From Actinomyces urogenitalis DSM 15434 (GTDB lineage: Bacteria; Actinomycetota; Actinomycetes; Actinomycetales; Actinomycetaceae), in NCBI RefSeq assembly GCF_000159035.1, contig NZ_DS999576.1, positions 190,968 to 241,715 on the forward strand: a stretch of DNA of 50,748 nucleotides, in the 5' to 3' direction. Shown piece after piece: positions 35,071 to 44,681 of this stretch; positions within the stretch are counted from its first letter, which is position 1; every line of letters begins with the position of its first letter. The translations under genes and the position numbers were made by a program. The notes under the pieces are model-generated. The model was not told where the DNA came from. It did not search any database and was given only the letters and a program-made list of their open reading frames with translations.

Positions 35071-35808
35071 ATGGCTCGCATACCGACCGAGGCAGAGATC
35101 GACGCGATGAGCGAGGACGAGCTGCAGGCTTACCTTGCTTCGGTCCGGGCGGAGGACGGCCAGGCGACTCCCGGCGGCCTGGAGCGGGCAGAGGAGGCTG
35201 AGGCGGTCCCGGCCTGGCGGCGTGCCACTGGTTCCTCGCGTTCCTACGCCCTCCTGCTGGTGGTGGCCTCCCTCATCGGCATCGCGGCCAGCTGGGAGCT
35301 GATAGTCAGCGAGCTGAAGATCATCCGCGAGCCGCTGGCTGATCTCACCTGTGACATCAACCCCTTGGTCTCCTGCGGTGACACCTTCAACGTGTGGCAG
35401 GGCAACCTGCTGGGCGTGCCGAACTCCTTCATCGGCGCCATGGCCTTTGCCATCCTGCTGGCACTGGGCCTGCTGCTGGCCTCAGGCGTGCGGCTGCCAC
35501 GGTGGATGTGGTGGGGCATGGTGGCGGGGACGGTCGGCGCGATCGTCTGCGTGGCCTGGTTCCTGGGAGTCTCGGTCCTTGCCTTCGGCAAGCTGTGCCC
35601 CTTCTGCATGGTGATCTGGGCGGTGACGATCCCGACGGCGGCCGCGACCTGGGGCGAGGCCGCCTTGCGCGGGCACCTGGGCCTGCCCGAGGCGGCGGCG
35701 CGTCGGGTCTGGCAGGCGCGGTGGTGGATTGCCGGTGCCATGTACGTCATCGTCGTGGCGATCATCCTGATCGCCTTCTGGGACGGATGGGTGGCGCTGC
35801 TGCGATGA
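35071..35808 (+). CDS. Vitamin K epoxide reductase (VKOR) family protein
   Basis: 245 aa, ATG after CAGGAGGACC. Actinobacterial VKOR re-oxidises a DsbA-like protein to make disulfides outside the membrane, passing electrons to quinone. It has four or five helices (59-80, about 117-140, 147-170, 178-192, 210-235). The loop pair C94 and C102 (CDINPLVSC) and the active-site CPFC (C176, C179) in LAFGKLCPFCMVIW are all present. PNSFIGAMAF is conserved. The N-terminal 50 residues are acidic and cytoplasmic. The stop overlaps the mntR-like gene (ATGA). Confidence 0.93.
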   Translation: MARIPTEAEIDAMSEDELQAYLASVRAEDGQATPGGLERAEEAEAVPAWRRATGSSRSYALLLVVASLIGIAASWELIVSELKIIREPLADLTCDINPLVSCGDTFNVWQGNLLGVPNSFIGAMAFAILLALGLLLASGVRLPRWMWWGMVAGTVGAIVCVAWFLGVSVLAFGKLCPFCMVIWAVTIPTAAATWGEAALRGHLGLPEAAARRVWQARWWIAGAMYVIVVAIILIAFWDGWVALLR

Positions 35809-36539
35809 GCGAGCGCAGCAAGCGGTCAGGTGGCGCGGACCAGGGGACCGGCGGGGAGGACTCGGCCGTCACCCAGGACTATCTCAAGGCCGTGTGGGCG
35901 GCCTGCGAGTGGGGCGGGGCGGGGGCCTCGGTGACCGGGCTCGCCCGGCGTATGGGTGTGGCGCCCTCGACCGCCTCGGAGAACGTGGCCCGGCTGGTTG
36001 AGGCCGGGCTGCTGGAGCACGAGCCCTACCGGGCGGTGACCCTGACCCAGGCCGGGCGGGAGCGGGCGATGAGCATCGTGCGTCGTCACCGGCTGCTGGA
36101 GACCTATCTCGTGGAGCGCCTGGGCTTTGAGTGGGACGAGGTCCACGCTGAGGCGGAGGACCTGGAGCACGCCTGCTCGCAGCGCCTCCTGGAGGCTCTC
36201 GACCGGGCGCTGGACCACCCGGTGCGTGACCCGCATGGAGACCCCATCCCCACTCAGGACGGGCGGGTGGTGGTCCCCGCCCTGCGCGCGGTGGAGACGG
36301 TGGCCGTGGGGCGCACCGTCGTTGTGGGACGGATCCGTGACGACGCCGTCGTCCTGCGCGAGCTCTCGCAGGCGGGGATCGGACTCGATGTCCCGGTCAC
36401 CGTGGTGACGCGGGGCAGTGCCTCCTCCGGCTCGGGGCGGGCCCGGCGCACGACGACGGTGCGCGCCGCCCTGGCACGTCAGGGCGCCGGTCAGCAGGAG
36501 GTTGTCCTGCCTGCCGGGAGCCTGTGGGTGGTGGCCTGA
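35805..36539 (+). CDS. mntR: DtxR-family metal-dependent regulator, MntR-like
   Basis: 244 aa, starting in an ATGA overlap with the VKOR gene. N-terminal winged helix (about 22-85) with VTGLARRMGVAPSTASENVARL as recognition region, a dimerisation domain (about 88-160), and a C-terminal SH3/FeoA-like domain with a charged linker. Metal ligands favour manganese over iron: D25 takes the place of DtxR Met10, and E118 replaces Cys102 in HAEAEDLEH, with E121, H122 and H95 kept. That substitution pattern is the one that distinguishes MntR from DtxR/IdeR. It would act as an Mn2+-activated repressor of manganese uptake genes, none of which is nearby. Confidence 0.82.
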   Translation: MSERSKRSGGADQGTGGEDSAVTQDYLKAVWAACEWGGAGASVTGLARRMGVAPSTASENVARLVEAGLLEHEPYRAVTLTQAGRERAMSIVRRHRLLETYLVERLGFEWDEVHAEAEDLEHACSQRLLEALDRALDHPVRDPHGDPIPTQDGRVVVPALRAVETVAVGRTVVVGRIRDDAVVLRELSQAGIGLDVPVTVVTRGSASSGSGRARRTTTVRAALARQGAGQQEVVLPAGSLWVVA

Positions 36540-36560
36540 GCCCGGGCCCGGTCAGGTGGC

Positions 36561-36566
36561 TAGGCT
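36561..36566 (+). promoter_or_regulatory. Leaderless -10 element of the HIT gene
   Basis: TAGGCT ends seven bases before the ATG at 36574; no Shine-Dalgarno site is present. The same hexamer at the same distance precedes leuS. Confidence 0.5.
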
Positions 36567-36573
36567 TGGGCCC

Positions 36574-37071
36574 ATGAGCGACCAGACCACCACTGCTGCC
36601 CCGAGCCCTGCTGAGCCTCCCGCTGAGCCGTCGGTCTTCACCCGCATCATCGCCGGCCAGATCCCCGGCCGCTTCGCGTGGGCGGACGAGGTCTGCGTCG
36701 CCTTCGCCACGATCGAGCCCCAGACCCCCGGCCACGTGCTGGTGGTGCCTCGCGAGCAGGTGGAGTCCTACATCGACGCCGACGACGCCACGATCGCTCA
36801 CCTCGCCGTGGTCGCCAGGCGGATCGCTGCCACCCAGGTGCGGGTCTTTAAGGCTGTGCGTCCCGGGATCGCCGTGGTCGGGATGGACGTCGCGCACCTG
36901 CACATCCACGTCCTGCCGCTGCACGAGGCGGCGGATATCGCTCCCTCTCGTGCTCGTCAGGCCGACGGCGCCGCGCTGGATCAGGCCATGGAGCTCTTGC
37001 GGGCGGGCCTGCGTGAGGACGGCTGGGGCGCCTTTGTACCTGCGCAGATGGGATCGCCGGCACTGGCCTGA
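36574..37071 (+). CDS. HIT (histidine triad) family protein
   Basis: 165 aa. Nucleotide hydrolase/transferase of the HIT superfamily. IIAGQIPGRFAWADEVCVAF is the HIT start, PQTPGHVLVVPREQVESY follows, and HLHIHVLPLHEA contains the H-x-H-x-H triad with the nucleophilic second His. The Pro/Ala/Thr N-terminus of about 20 residues is extra. Typical targets are adenosine phosphoramidates or dinucleotides. It lies between mntR and leuS and is probably read from its own leaderless promoter. Confidence 0.92.
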   Translation: MSDQTTTAAPSPAEPPAEPSVFTRIIAGQIPGRFAWADEVCVAFATIEPQTPGHVLVVPREQVESYIDADDATIAHLAVVARRIAATQVRVFKAVRPGIAVVGMDVAHLHIHVLPLHEAADIAPSRARQADGAALDQAMELLRAGLREDGWGAFVPAQMGSPALA

Positions 37072-37142
37072 CCAGCCTCGGACGTGACCACTCTCGCCTG
37101 ACCGAGCGGCGGACAGCCGCCGAGGCCCGGCACCTGGGGCGA

Positions 37143-37148
37143 TAGGCT
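37143..37148 (+). promoter_or_regulatory. Leaderless -10 element of leuS
   Basis: TAGGCT ends seven bases before the leuS ATG, without a ribosome-binding sequence. No T-box leader is present. Confidence 0.55.
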
Positions 37149-37155
37149 GGTCCAC

Positions 37156-40128
37156 ATGACGGACAACGTGCAGGCACCTGAGAACGCGACGCCCTTCCGC
37201 TACACCGCGAAGCTGGCTGACACTATCGAGTCTGCCTGGCAGGACCGCTGGGAGGAACGCGGCACCTTCAACGCCGACAACCCCGTGGGAGCCCTGGCAG
37301 GCCCGGCCGCCTCCAAGGAGAAGTTCTTCCTGCTCGACATGTTCCCCTACCCCTCCGGTAAGGGGCTGCACGTGGGCCACCCGCTGGGCTACATCGCCAC
37401 CGACGTCGTGGCGCGCTTTACCCGCATGACGGGCAAGAACGTCCTGTACACCATGGGCTACGACGCCTTCGGCCTGCCCGCCGAGCAGTACGCCGTCCAG
37501 ACCGGGCAGCACCCGCGCATCTCCACCGAGGCCAACATCGCCAACATGCGCCGTCAGCTGCGTCGGCTGGGCCTGTCCCACGATCCGCGCCGCTCCCTGG
37601 CCACGATCGACGTGGACTACGTGCGCTGGACCCAGTGGATCTTCCTGCAGATCTTCAACTCCTGGTTTGACCCCACCGCCCCGCGCCGCGACGGGCGCGG
37701 CCTGGGCGCCGCCCGCCCGGTGAGCGAGCTGGAGGCTAAGCTCGCCTCCGGCGAGGTCGAGGTGCCTGGCGGGCGCAGCTGGGAGGACCTGACCGCAGGG
37801 GAGCGGGCCGACGTCGTCGACTCCTTCCGCCTGGCCTACGTCTCCTCCGCCCCGGTCAACTGGTGCCCCGGCCTGGGCACGGTGCTGGCCAACGAGGAGG
37901 TCACCAGCGAGGGCCGTTCCGAGCGTGGCAACTACCCCGTCTTCAAGCGCAACCTGCGCCAGTGGATGATGCGCATCACCGCCTACGGTGACCGCCTGGC
38001 CGAGGACCTGGACACCGTGGACTGGCCCGAGAAGGTCAAGTCCATGCAGCGCAACTGGATCGGCCGCTCCGAGGGTGCCAACGTCACCTTCGCCGTCGAG
38101 GGCCTGGCTGAGACGGCCGGCTCCGCAGACGGCGCCACGCAGCAGCCCGCCGCTGAGCTCACCGTGTACACCACCCGTCCTGACACGCTCTTCGGCGCTA
38201 CCTTCATGGTGGTGGCCCCCGAGCACCCGCTGCTGGGCGGCCTGCTGGGCGCCAGCCAGGCCGAGGACGCCGCCGCCCTGACCGTGCCGGTCTCCTGGCC
38301 CGAGGGCACCCGCGAGGCCTGGAAGGCCGGGCACGCCACCCCGCGCGAGGCGGTGGCCGCCTACCGCGCCTACGCCGCCGCGGCCACCGAGGCTGAGCGC
38401 ACGGACGAGGGCCGTACCAAGACCGGCGTCTTCACCGGCCTGTGGGGCGTCAACCCTGTCAACGGCAAGCGCGTGCCGGTCTTCGTGGCCGACTACGTCC
38501 TCATGGGCTACGGCACCGGCGCCATCATGGCGGTGCCCGCCCACGACGACCGCGACTACGCCTTCGCTCACGTCTACGACCTGGACCTTGTCCAGACCAT
38601 CGGGCCGGCTGACGACCCCCACGGCATCGACCTGTCCGAGGTCGCCTACACCGGCGACGGCGTGGCCGTGGACTCGGCCAACGAGGAGATCAGCCTGGAC
38701 GGCAAGTCCAAGGACGAGGCCAAGGCCGCCATGATCGCCTGGCTGGAGGACAAGGGCTACGGCCGCGGCGCGGTGACCTACCGCCTGCGTGACTGGCTCT
38801 TCTCCCGCCAGCGCTACTGGGGCGAGCCCTTCCCGGTGGTATGGGACGAGGACGGGCACGTCCACGCCCTGCCTGAGTCCATGCTGCCCGTCGAGCTGCC
38901 CGAGGTCACCGACTACTCCCCGCGCTCCTACGACCCTGACGACGCCACCTCCTCCCCGGAGCCCCCGCTGGGCAAGGCTGAGGAGTGGGTCAACGTCACC
39001 CTGGACCTGGGCGAGGGTCCGAAGACCTACCGCCGCGAGACCAACACGATGCCGCAGTGGGCCGGCTCGTGCTGGTACGAGATGCGCTATATCGACCCTA
39101 CCGACGACGCCGAGTTGGTCGCCCCGGCCAACGAGGCCTACTGGATGGGCCCGCGCCCGCAGACCGGAAACACCTCCGGTGGGACGGACCTGTACGTCGG
39201 CGGCGTGGAGCACGCAGTGCTCCACCTGCTCTACTCCCGCTTCTGGCACAAGGTCCTGTTCGACCTGGGTGTGGTCAGCTCGTCTGAGCCCTACCACAAG
39301 CTGTTCAACCAGGGTTACGTCCAGGCCTACGCCTACACGGACTCCCGCGGCCAGTACGTTCCGGCTGACGAGGTCGAGGGTGATGAGACCGCCGGCTTCA
39401 CCTGGAAGGGCGAGCCAGTTACCCGCGAGTACGGCAAGATGGGCAAGTCCCTGAAGAACATCGTCACCCCGGATGACATGTACGAGGCCTACGGCGCGGA
39501 CACCTTCCGCGTCTACGAGATGTCCATGGGGCCGCTGGACCAGGACCGTCCCTGGGACACCCGCGCCGTGGCAGGAGCCCAGCGCTTCCTGCAGCGCCTG
39601 TGGCGCAACGTGGTCGATGAGTCCACCGGCGAGACCACCGTGGTGGATGCTCCCGCGGACGAGGCCACGCGTCGGCTGGTGGCCAAGACCATCGTGGGCG
39701 TGCGCGAGGACTACGAGGCCATGCGCCTGAACACCGCGATCGCCAAGCTCATCGTCCTCAACAACCACCTCACGGGCCTGCAGTCCGTCCCGCGCGAGGC
39801 GGTGGAGGCTCTGGCGCTCATGACCGCGCCGGTGGCCCCGCACATCGCCGAGGAGATCTGGAACCGCCTGGGCCACACGGAGTCGCTGGCTCACGAGGCC
39901 TTCCCGGTGGTTGAGGACGAGTCGCTGCTGGCGGCTGAGAAGGTCACCTGCGTGGTCCAGGTCAAGGGCAAGGTCCGTGACCGCCTCGAGGTTGACCCTG
40001 GCATCAGCGAGGCCGAGCTGGAGAAGCTTGCTCTGGCGGCTCCCGGCGTCGTGCGTGCCCTGGAGGGCAAGGGCGTGCGCAAGGTCATCGTGCGCGCTCC
40101 CAAGCTCGTCTCGGTCGTGCCTGAGTGA
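37156..40128 (+). CDS. leuS: Leucyl-tRNA synthetase
   Basis: 990 aa, full length. Class I synthetase charging tRNA-Leu. [17 protein letters not shown] contains the HIGH-type motif (HVGH). The editing domain inserted after [14 protein letters not shown] includes [18 protein letters not shown], the conserved threonine-rich editing core, and [18 protein letters not shown]. The KMSKS loop is [10 protein letters not shown], the variant common in actinobacteria. The C-terminal anticodon and tail domain ends in [15 protein letters not shown]. An extra segment near residues 170-200 is low in conservation. A 1269-codon frame on the opposite strand is a codon-bias shadow. Confidence 0.98.
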   Translation: MTDNVQAPENATPFRYTAKLADTIESAWQDRWEERGTFNADNPVGALAGPAASKEKFFLLDMFPYPSGKGLHVGHPLGYIATDVVARFTRMTGKNVLYTMGYDAFGLPAEQYAVQTGQHPRISTEANIANMRRQLRRLGLSHDPRRSLATIDVDYVRWTQWIFLQIFNSWFDPTAPRRDGRGLGAARPVSELEAKLASGEVEVPGGRSWEDLTAGERADVVDSFRLAYVSSAPVNWCPGLGTVLANEEVTSEGRSERGNYPVFKRNLRQWMMRITAYGDRLAEDLDTVDWPEKVKSMQRNWIGRSEGANVTFAVEGLAETAGSADGATQQPAAELTVYTTRPDTLFGATFMVVAPEHPLLGGLLGASQAEDAAALTVPVSWPEGTREAWKAGHATPREAVAAYRAYAAAATEAERTDEGRTKTGVFTGLWGVNPVNGKRVPVFVADYVLMGYGTGAIMAVPAHDDRDYAFAHVYDLDLVQTIGPADDPHGIDLSEVAYTGDGVAVDSANEEISLDGKSKDEAKAAMIAWLEDKGYGRGAVTYRLRDWLFSRQRYWGEPFPVVWDEDGHVHALPESMLPVELPEVTDYSPRSYDPDDATSSPEPPLGKAEEWVNVTLDLGEGPKTYRRETNTMPQWAGSCWYEMRYIDPTDDAELVAPANEAYWMGPRPQTGNTSGGTDLYVGGVEHAVLHLLYSRFWHKVLFDLGVVSSSEPYHKLFNQGYVQAYAYTDSRGQYVPADEVEGDETAGFTWKGEPVTREYGKMGKSLKNIVTPDDMYEAYGADTFRVYEMSMGPLDQDRPWDTRAVAGAQRFLQRLWRNVVDESTGETTVVDAPADEATRRLVAKTIVGVREDYEAMRLNTAIAKLIVLNNHLTGLQSVPREAVEALALMTAPVAPHIAEEIWNRLGHTESLAHEAFPVVEDESLLAAEKVTCVVQVKGKVRDRLEVDPGISEAELEKLALAAPGVVRALEGKGVRKVIVRAPKLVSVVPE

Positions 40129-40141
40129 GCCTGGGACAGTC

Positions 40142-40801
40142 GTGACCTTCCTCAGGACGGCTGTGGCCAGCGACCTGGCCGCGCTCAACGAGATCTGCGT
40201 CCGCACGGCTGCCTACGGCCGGGACATCACCCCCCAGATGAGCCGGCCCGAGCTGGTCGGTGCGGTCTACGCCGATCCGTACCTGCTCCACGATCCTGCC
40301 AGCTGCTTCGTCCTCGCCTCCGGGAGCGGGGACGAGGCCGAAGCCGGGGCGGGCCAGGGCCGCGGGCGGGCGCTGGGCTACGTCGTCGGCACCCTGGACA
40401 CACTGGCCTTTCGCCAGTGGTTCACCGGTGAGTACGCCCCGGCGCGCCTGGAGGAGCTGGGTTTGGCTGCGGCGGGGGAGGATCCGGAGAGCCTGACGCC
40501 GACCGACCGCAGCTACCTCAGGCTGCTGCGCGCGCCCGCGCCTGAGCCGGCACCCTGGCTCGGGCGCTACCCCGCCCACCTGCACATCGACCTGCTGGAG
40601 CCGGTGCGGCGCCAGGGATGGGGGCGGCGGCTGGTGGAGGCCTGGATCGACCACGCCCGCGAGCGTGGAGCCGCGGGCCTGCACCTGGGTGTGGGGGCGG
40701 ACAACACCGGCGCCATCGCCTTCTACGAGGCGATCGGCCTCCAGCGTATCGGGCAGGATGACGGCGGGGTGACGATGGCGCGCTCGTTGCGCCAGGAATG
40801 A
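40142..40801 (+). CDS. GNAT family N-acetyltransferase
   Basis: 219 aa from the GTG at 40142, 13 bp after leuS. FLRTAVASDLAALNEICVRT is a GNAT start. GRALGYVVGTLDT is the beta4 core. HLHIDLLEPVRRQGWGRRLVEAWIDHARERG contains motif A with the R-R-Q-G-W-G-R acetyl-CoA pyrophosphate loop. GVGADNTGAIAFYEAIGLQRIG is motif B. The TGEYAPARLEEL stretch with the DRSYL region resembles the O-GlcNAcase-associated acetyltransferase-like group. Acceptor unknown. Two internal Gly/Ala-rich inserts are lineage-specific. Confidence 0.88.
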   Translation: MTFLRTAVASDLAALNEICVRTAAYGRDITPQMSRPELVGAVYADPYLLHDPASCFVLASGSGDEAEAGAGQGRGRALGYVVGTLDTLAFRQWFTGEYAPARLEELGLAAAGEDPESLTPTDRSYLRLLRAPAPEPAPWLGRYPAHLHIDLLEPVRRQGWGRRLVEAWIDHARERGAAGLHLGVGADNTGAIAFYEAIGLQRIGQDDGGVTMARSLRQE

Positions 40802-40815
40802 CGCCCCCAGGGTCA

Positions 40816-40887
40816 TCGCTTCAGCTCCTGAACAGTCGGATCCCTCGCGGGTAGCGGGGGATATCGACGGTCCAGGAGCTCAAGCGA
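40816..40887. repeat. Intergenic palindromic element, copy 2
   Basis: Inverted arms 40816-40838 and about 40865-40887 match at 20 of 23 positions. The left arm shares TTCAG-x2-CCT-x-AACAGTCGG with the element at 10842-10916. It sits between convergent genes, so it may double as a terminator. Confidence 0.7.
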
Positions 40888-40901
40888 CGCCCGGCAGGCC
40901 C

Positions 40902-42389
40902 TTAGCGCAGGGTGACGGCCACCTCGAAGGGGCGCTGCCAGGGCAGTCGGGCGCTGACCAGCTCCACCTGGGGCGCCTGCGGGTGGGTGGCGATGAATGC
41001 TCTCATCTGCTCGGCCACCTCGGCCTCGAGGCCTGCCAGGGCCGAGGCGTCCTCAATGACGGCCGTCTGGCCTCCGGTGGAGCGGTAGTACTCCGTGCGG
41101 ATCCGGGTCTGGTAGAGGTAGTCGTCCAGGAGCCGGGTCCACAGGGCGATGTCGCGGGCACGCTCGCACAGCTCCCCGCGCTCGCTGCCCACGTACTCGG
41201 CCACTGCCGTCGCCAGCACCGCGCCGATTGTGTTACCGGCCGTGTTCCACCCGCCGTAGGCGGACAGGGACCAGAAGGTGCCGTCTGCCAGCAGGTCCTC
41301 CACCAACACCGGATCGGCACCGTTGGTGTAGCGCACGTCCGCCAGGGCCACGCGCTTGCCCGAGGCCAGCAGCTCGCGCACGAGGCTTGCGGTCAGCGCG
41401 GCGGCCTCCGGCTCAGGCTCGGGCGTGGATCCCCACCAGTCGTCGTTGACCGGGCCCGGGGCGTGGACGACGAGGTGGATATCGGCGTCGTCACCGCTGG
41501 AGGGCAGGGCGTCACAGGCGCGGATCTGGGCCTCCACCGAGATGGACAGCGGGACGTTCTCGTAGCTGGGAATGCGCAGCATGCCCTCCTCGTCCGCGCA
41601 GTGGACAGCGATGGCGGGCTGGTGGGCCCCGGCGACGAGCGCGCGGGCCGTCATGGTGGCGCCGACCTCGTCAGCACCGGGGTACATGAGCATGTTCCTC
41701 AGGGAGGGCAGCGCCCGGCGCCAGTGGCCGATCCAGTACTGCTCGGCGGATCCTGCGGAGTAGTAGGCAGTGTCGTCAGCAGTGACGGCCAGGGAGGAGA
41801 CCACGCCCTCGTGGACCAGGTCCAGCGTAGCGAGGTTGACCATGTGGTTGCGCAGGCGGCGTCCCTCATAGTCCTCCCGCACCCGCGCGGGCACCGGCGA
41901 GGGGGAGGGCGGCCCGGCAAGCTCGTCACGGATGTCGAGCTCCAGGCTGCGGTGCAGGTCCGCACCCAGGGCGTGGAGCTCACGTCCGTAGTCGGACCAG
42001 TAGGTGGGCTCCTCCTGGTTGGAGTAGGAGTCCGAGGCACGCATGACCAGCGAGGTGGCGATGATCCTCAGGCCCGGGTCGCCAGCCTTGAGCGTGCGCA
42101 GCAGGTCGAGGCGTCCCAGCGCCTGGCTGACGGAGTCGTCGGTGATACGGGCGGGGATGATGCCGCCGAAGACGAGGGTGTCTATGCAGGCCACCAGGCT
42201 CGCCCCCTCGTGGTCCTGGGACTGCTCGCGTACCCATCCGGCCAGCTCGTCGAGGTCCGCGGGGGTGCGGAAGCGGGGGAGCGCCGCGGTGGGCGGCAGG
42301 CTGATCGAGGCTCCTCCGATGGAGGCGACGAGCGCCGGGATCTGAGTGTTGACCGGGCGCTCGTCGAGCGGGATGACGACAATGTGCAT
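40902..42389 (-). CDS. DUF4127 family protein
   Basis: 495 aa from the ATG at 42389, one base beyond the gntR stop; the longer frame overlaps gntR. The N-terminus HIVVIPLDERPVNTQIPAL with the P-L-D-E-R-P-V-N motif (residues 7-14) identifies DUF4127, an uncharacterised cytoplasmic family of about 500 aa. Other conserved-looking patches are VACIDTLVFGGIIPARI, TADDTAYYSAG, YPGADEVGATMTARAL, and LADVRYTNGADPVLVEDLL. The many Asp/Glu/His/Arg residues suggest a metal enzyme or isomerase-like fold, but no catalytic motif is known to me. There is no signal peptide. It is co-transcribed with the GntR regulator and faces a glycan importer operon, so a role in processing the imported sugar is likely. 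Confidence 0.85.
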   Translation of the reverse strand: MHIVVIPLDERPVNTQIPALVASIGGASISLPPTAALPRFRTPADLDELAGWVREQSQDHEGASLVACIDTLVFGGIIPARITDDSVSQALGRLDLLRTLKAGDPGLRIIATSLVMRASDSYSNQEEPTYWSDYGRELHALGADLHRSLELDIRDELAGPPSPSPVPARVREDYEGRRLRNHMVNLATLDLVHEGVVSSLAVTADDTAYYSAGSAEQYWIGHWRRALPSLRNMLMYPGADEVGATMTARALVAGAHQPAIAVHCADEEGMLRIPSYENVPLSISVEAQIRACDALPSSGDDADIHLVVHAPGPVNDDWWGSTPEPEPEAAALTASLVRELLASGKRVALADVRYTNGADPVLVEDLLADGTFWSLSAYGGWNTAGNTIGAVLATAVAEYVGSERGELCERARDIALWTRLLDDYLYQTRIRTEYYRSTGGQTAVIEDASALAGLEAEVAEQMRAFIATHPQAPQVELVSARLPWQRPFEVAVTLR

Positions 42390-42390
42390 C

Positions 42391-43113
42391 TCAGTTGCCC
42401 TTCCTCGTGATGGTGTTGTGGTACTTGTACCGGTCGCCGCGCAGAAGCGTCTCGCAGTAGGCGATCGGGGTGCCGTCATGGCTGCGCATCGTCTTGGCCA
42501 CCAGCAGGGCCGGCATCATCGCCAGGGTCCGCAGCATCTGGGCCGAGCGCCGGTCCAGGACGGAGGCGGAGACGGTCTCGTCGATCTGGTCGATGGGCAG
42601 CTCGTAGCGGCTGAGCAGGGTCTCCAGCAGGGAGGCGTCACGGTCCAGGCTGGTCAGGTCCTCCACGAGGTCGCGGCGGATCCAGGTCTGGTCAATGGCG
42701 ATCGGGGCGCGGGCGATGGTGCGCAGGCGCATGATCGTGCGCAGCTCCGTGCCCGGAGGGACCTCCAGGAAGGTGGACATGCGGGCGTCGGCACTGACGG
42801 TGGAGATGGAGACCTGCGCGTTGCCCGGCTGGAGGCCGCGGGCGCGTGCCTCCCCGGTGAAGGAGGAAGTGATGAGGCTGCGTGAGCGCGAGGCGCGTGA
42901 GACGAAGCTGCCCGCGCCCTGACGACGGCGGACCAGGCCTTCGGTGACCAGGGCGTCGATAGCCCGGCGCACGGTGAGCCGGTTGACGCCGTAGGTGGTG
43001 GCGAGCTCGCGCTCGGAGGGCAGGCGCGCACCGTCGGCGAGCTCGTGGGTGACGAGCTCGATGAGGGCCTCACGCAGGGCCTGCGGACCGGTAGGTGGTG
43101 AATCAGTCGCCAA
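42391..43113 (-). CDS. GntR/HutC-family transcriptional regulator
   Basis: 240 aa from the TTG at 43113, chosen because GGAG lies nine bases upstream and the length fits the HutC class; the frame is open to an ATG at 43194 without any ribosome site. The winged helix (about 8-75) has LPSERELATTYGVNRLTVRRAIDALVTEGL and QGAGSFV. The UTRA effector domain (about 90-235) includes PGTELRTIMRLRTI and the closing KYHNTITRKG segment. UTRA regulators bind sugar phosphates or amino sugars; with a hexosaminidase in the divergent operon, an amino-sugar derivative is a reasonable effector. Confidence 0.9.
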   Translation of the reverse strand: MATDSPPTGPQALREALIELVTHELADGARLPSERELATTYGVNRLTVRRAIDALVTEGLVRRRQGAGSFVSRASRSRSLITSSFTGEARARGLQPGNAQVSISTVSADARMSTFLEVPPGTELRTIMRLRTIARAPIAIDQTWIRRDLVEDLTSLDRDASLLETLLSRYELPIDQIDETVSASVLDRRSAQMLRTLAMMPALLVAKTMRSHDGTPIAYCETLLRGDRYKYHNTITRKGN

Positions 43114-43377
43114 TGTGGAGTACTCCAGTGTGCTCTGACTGTGTGGTGGGGTGCCTCGTGTGTACACCTCTTGAAAGAAGGATGAGGCCAACATGTGGCA
43201 AAAACAAGCGGATAAGTATGAATGTGACTTGAGTCATATATGAAGTGGGTGGACAGTTAAGGGAGTCCCTCTTAATTTGCTGGTGTATCCCAATTGCGGG
43301 TTGGTCATCTTTCTCGATGGCGAGAGAGCCCTGACGGGTCTCAGCGGCCAGCGCGCGTCTCACGGAAGGAGCACGGG
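43114..43377. promoter_or_regulatory. Divergent operator region of the glycan locus
   Basis: Lower GC than the surroundings. It holds four short palindromes: TGGAGTACTCCA (43116-43127), GTGTACAC (43160-43167), TGACT-TG-AGTCA (43225-43236) and AGGGA-G-TCCCT (43260-43270). One or more are likely GntR operators; the first overlaps the regulator's own ribosome site, suggesting autoregulation. GGAAGGAG lies eight bases before 43378. Confidence 0.5.
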
Positions 43378-44646
43378 ATGGACATCGCAAGGAGGCGCTT
43401 CCTGGAGGCTGCCGCGCTCACCATGGCCCTGGCCGGCACCGCAGCCTGCGGCGGCGGCAACGACGGCAGCGGCAAGGGTGAGGGCTCGGGCACGCTGGAG
43501 TTCTGGACCATCGCGCTCCAGCCCACCTTCACCGACTACTTCAACGGCCTTATCAAGGCCTATGAGGAGGCCAACCCCGGGGTCAAGGTCAACTGGACGG
43601 ACCTGCCCTATGACTCCATCGAGGAGAAGCTCATCACCGCCTCGGCCGGCGGCACCGCCCCGGACGTGGTCAACCTCAACACCGAGTTCGCCCTGACGAT
43701 GGCTGGCAAGAAGGCCCTGGCTGACATCGCCAAGCTGACCACCAGCGAGGAGCAGGCCGTCTACATCGAGAGCCTGTGGGACTCGGCCAAGCTGGGGGAC
43801 GCCGTCTACGCCTTCCCCTGGTACGCCGCGCCGAACATCATGATCTACAACAAGTCCCTGTTCGAGAAGGCAAGGCTGACCAGCCAGCCCACCACCTACA
43901 CCGAGGCCCTCCAGATGGCCCCGACCATGAAGGCGGCCACCGGTGCCTACCTGTTTAACCCGCCCACGCTGTTCAACCTCTTCTCCGAGGAGGACGTGGC
44001 GATCCTGAGCGAGGACAAGACCAAGGCCACCTTCGCCACCGATACTGCTGACAAGCTGCTCTCCAGCTTCAAGGAGCTCACGGACAAGGATGACCTGCCC
44101 AAGACCGACTGGGGGCAGTGGGACACCGAGCTCAAGCTCTTTGAGACCGGCCAGTTGGCCATCATCAACTCCTCCTCGGCCTCGGTGGCACGCATCAAGG
44201 ACGAGGCCCCGGACGTCTACGAGCAGATCGGCATCGCCATGCCGCTCAAGGGCGCCGCAGGCGTCTCGCGCAACCCGCTGATGAACCTGGTCATCCCCTC
44301 CAAGTCCTCCCAGCAGGAGGCTGCGGCCAAGTTCGCCATGTTCATCACCGGTGATGACAACCAGCTCAGCTTTGCCAAGGAGGCGGGGATCTTCCCCTCC
44401 ACGGTCAAGGCCTCGCAGGACCCCTACTTCACCTCGGACACCTCCACGATCGAGGGTCAGGCCTCGGCCATGTGCGCTGAGGCCTCCAAGACCAGCGCGG
44501 ACTTCTCTCTGGGAGTGGAGGGCCAGTCCACCATCGCTGACGAGGTCAACAAGGCCTACGAGGCGGCCGTCATCAACGGCGACGACGTCAAGGAGTCCCT
44601 GGCCAGCGCTCAGGAGGCCGTTGACGCACTGCTGAAACAGGGATGA
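43378..44646 (+). CDS. Sugar ABC transporter substrate-binding lipoprotein
   Basis: 422 aa, ATG with GGAAGGAG upstream. The N-terminus ARRRFLEAAALTMALAGTAAC combines a twin-arginine-like motif (residues 5-10) with a lipobox ending at C24, so the mature protein is probably a Tat- or Sec-exported lipoprotein. Family 1 sugar-binding fold: LEFWTIALQPTFTDYFNGLI, GTAPDVVNLNTEFA, and GDAVYAFPWYAAPNIMIYNK are typical. It captures an oligosaccharide outside the cell and delivers it to the two permeases encoded next. Specificity cannot be read directly; the enzymes downstream suggest a HexNAc-containing, esterified glycan. Confidence 0.92.
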   Translation: MDIARRRFLEAAALTMALAGTAACGGGNDGSGKGEGSGTLEFWTIALQPTFTDYFNGLIKAYEEANPGVKVNWTDLPYDSIEEKLITASAGGTAPDVVNLNTEFALTMAGKKALADIAKLTTSEEQAVYIESLWDSAKLGDAVYAFPWYAAPNIMIYNKSLFEKARLTSQPTTYTEALQMAPTMKAATGAYLFNPPTLFNLFSEEDVAILSEDKTKATFATDTADKLLSSFKELTDKDDLPKTDWGQWDTELKLFETGQLAIINSSSASVARIKDEAPDVYEQIGIAMPLKGAAGVSRNPLMNLVIPSKSSQQEAAAKFAMFITGDDNQLSFAKEAGIFPSTVKASQDPYFTSDTSTIEGQASAMCAEASKTSADFSLGVEGQSTIADEVNKAYEAAVINGDDVKESLASAQEAVDALLKQG

Positions 44647-44681
44647 GCCAGCCTGTTCACCGGTGGACGGCTGGCGGCTGC

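Noticed and set aside
39400-39480. KMGKS instead of KMSKS in LeuRS
   Set aside because: A common actinobacterial variant, not unusual.
36397-40206. 1269-codon open frame opposite leuS
   Set aside because: High-GC codon bias on the sense strand removes stops from this antisense frame. The translation is repetitive Gly/Val/Gln/His sequence without domains.
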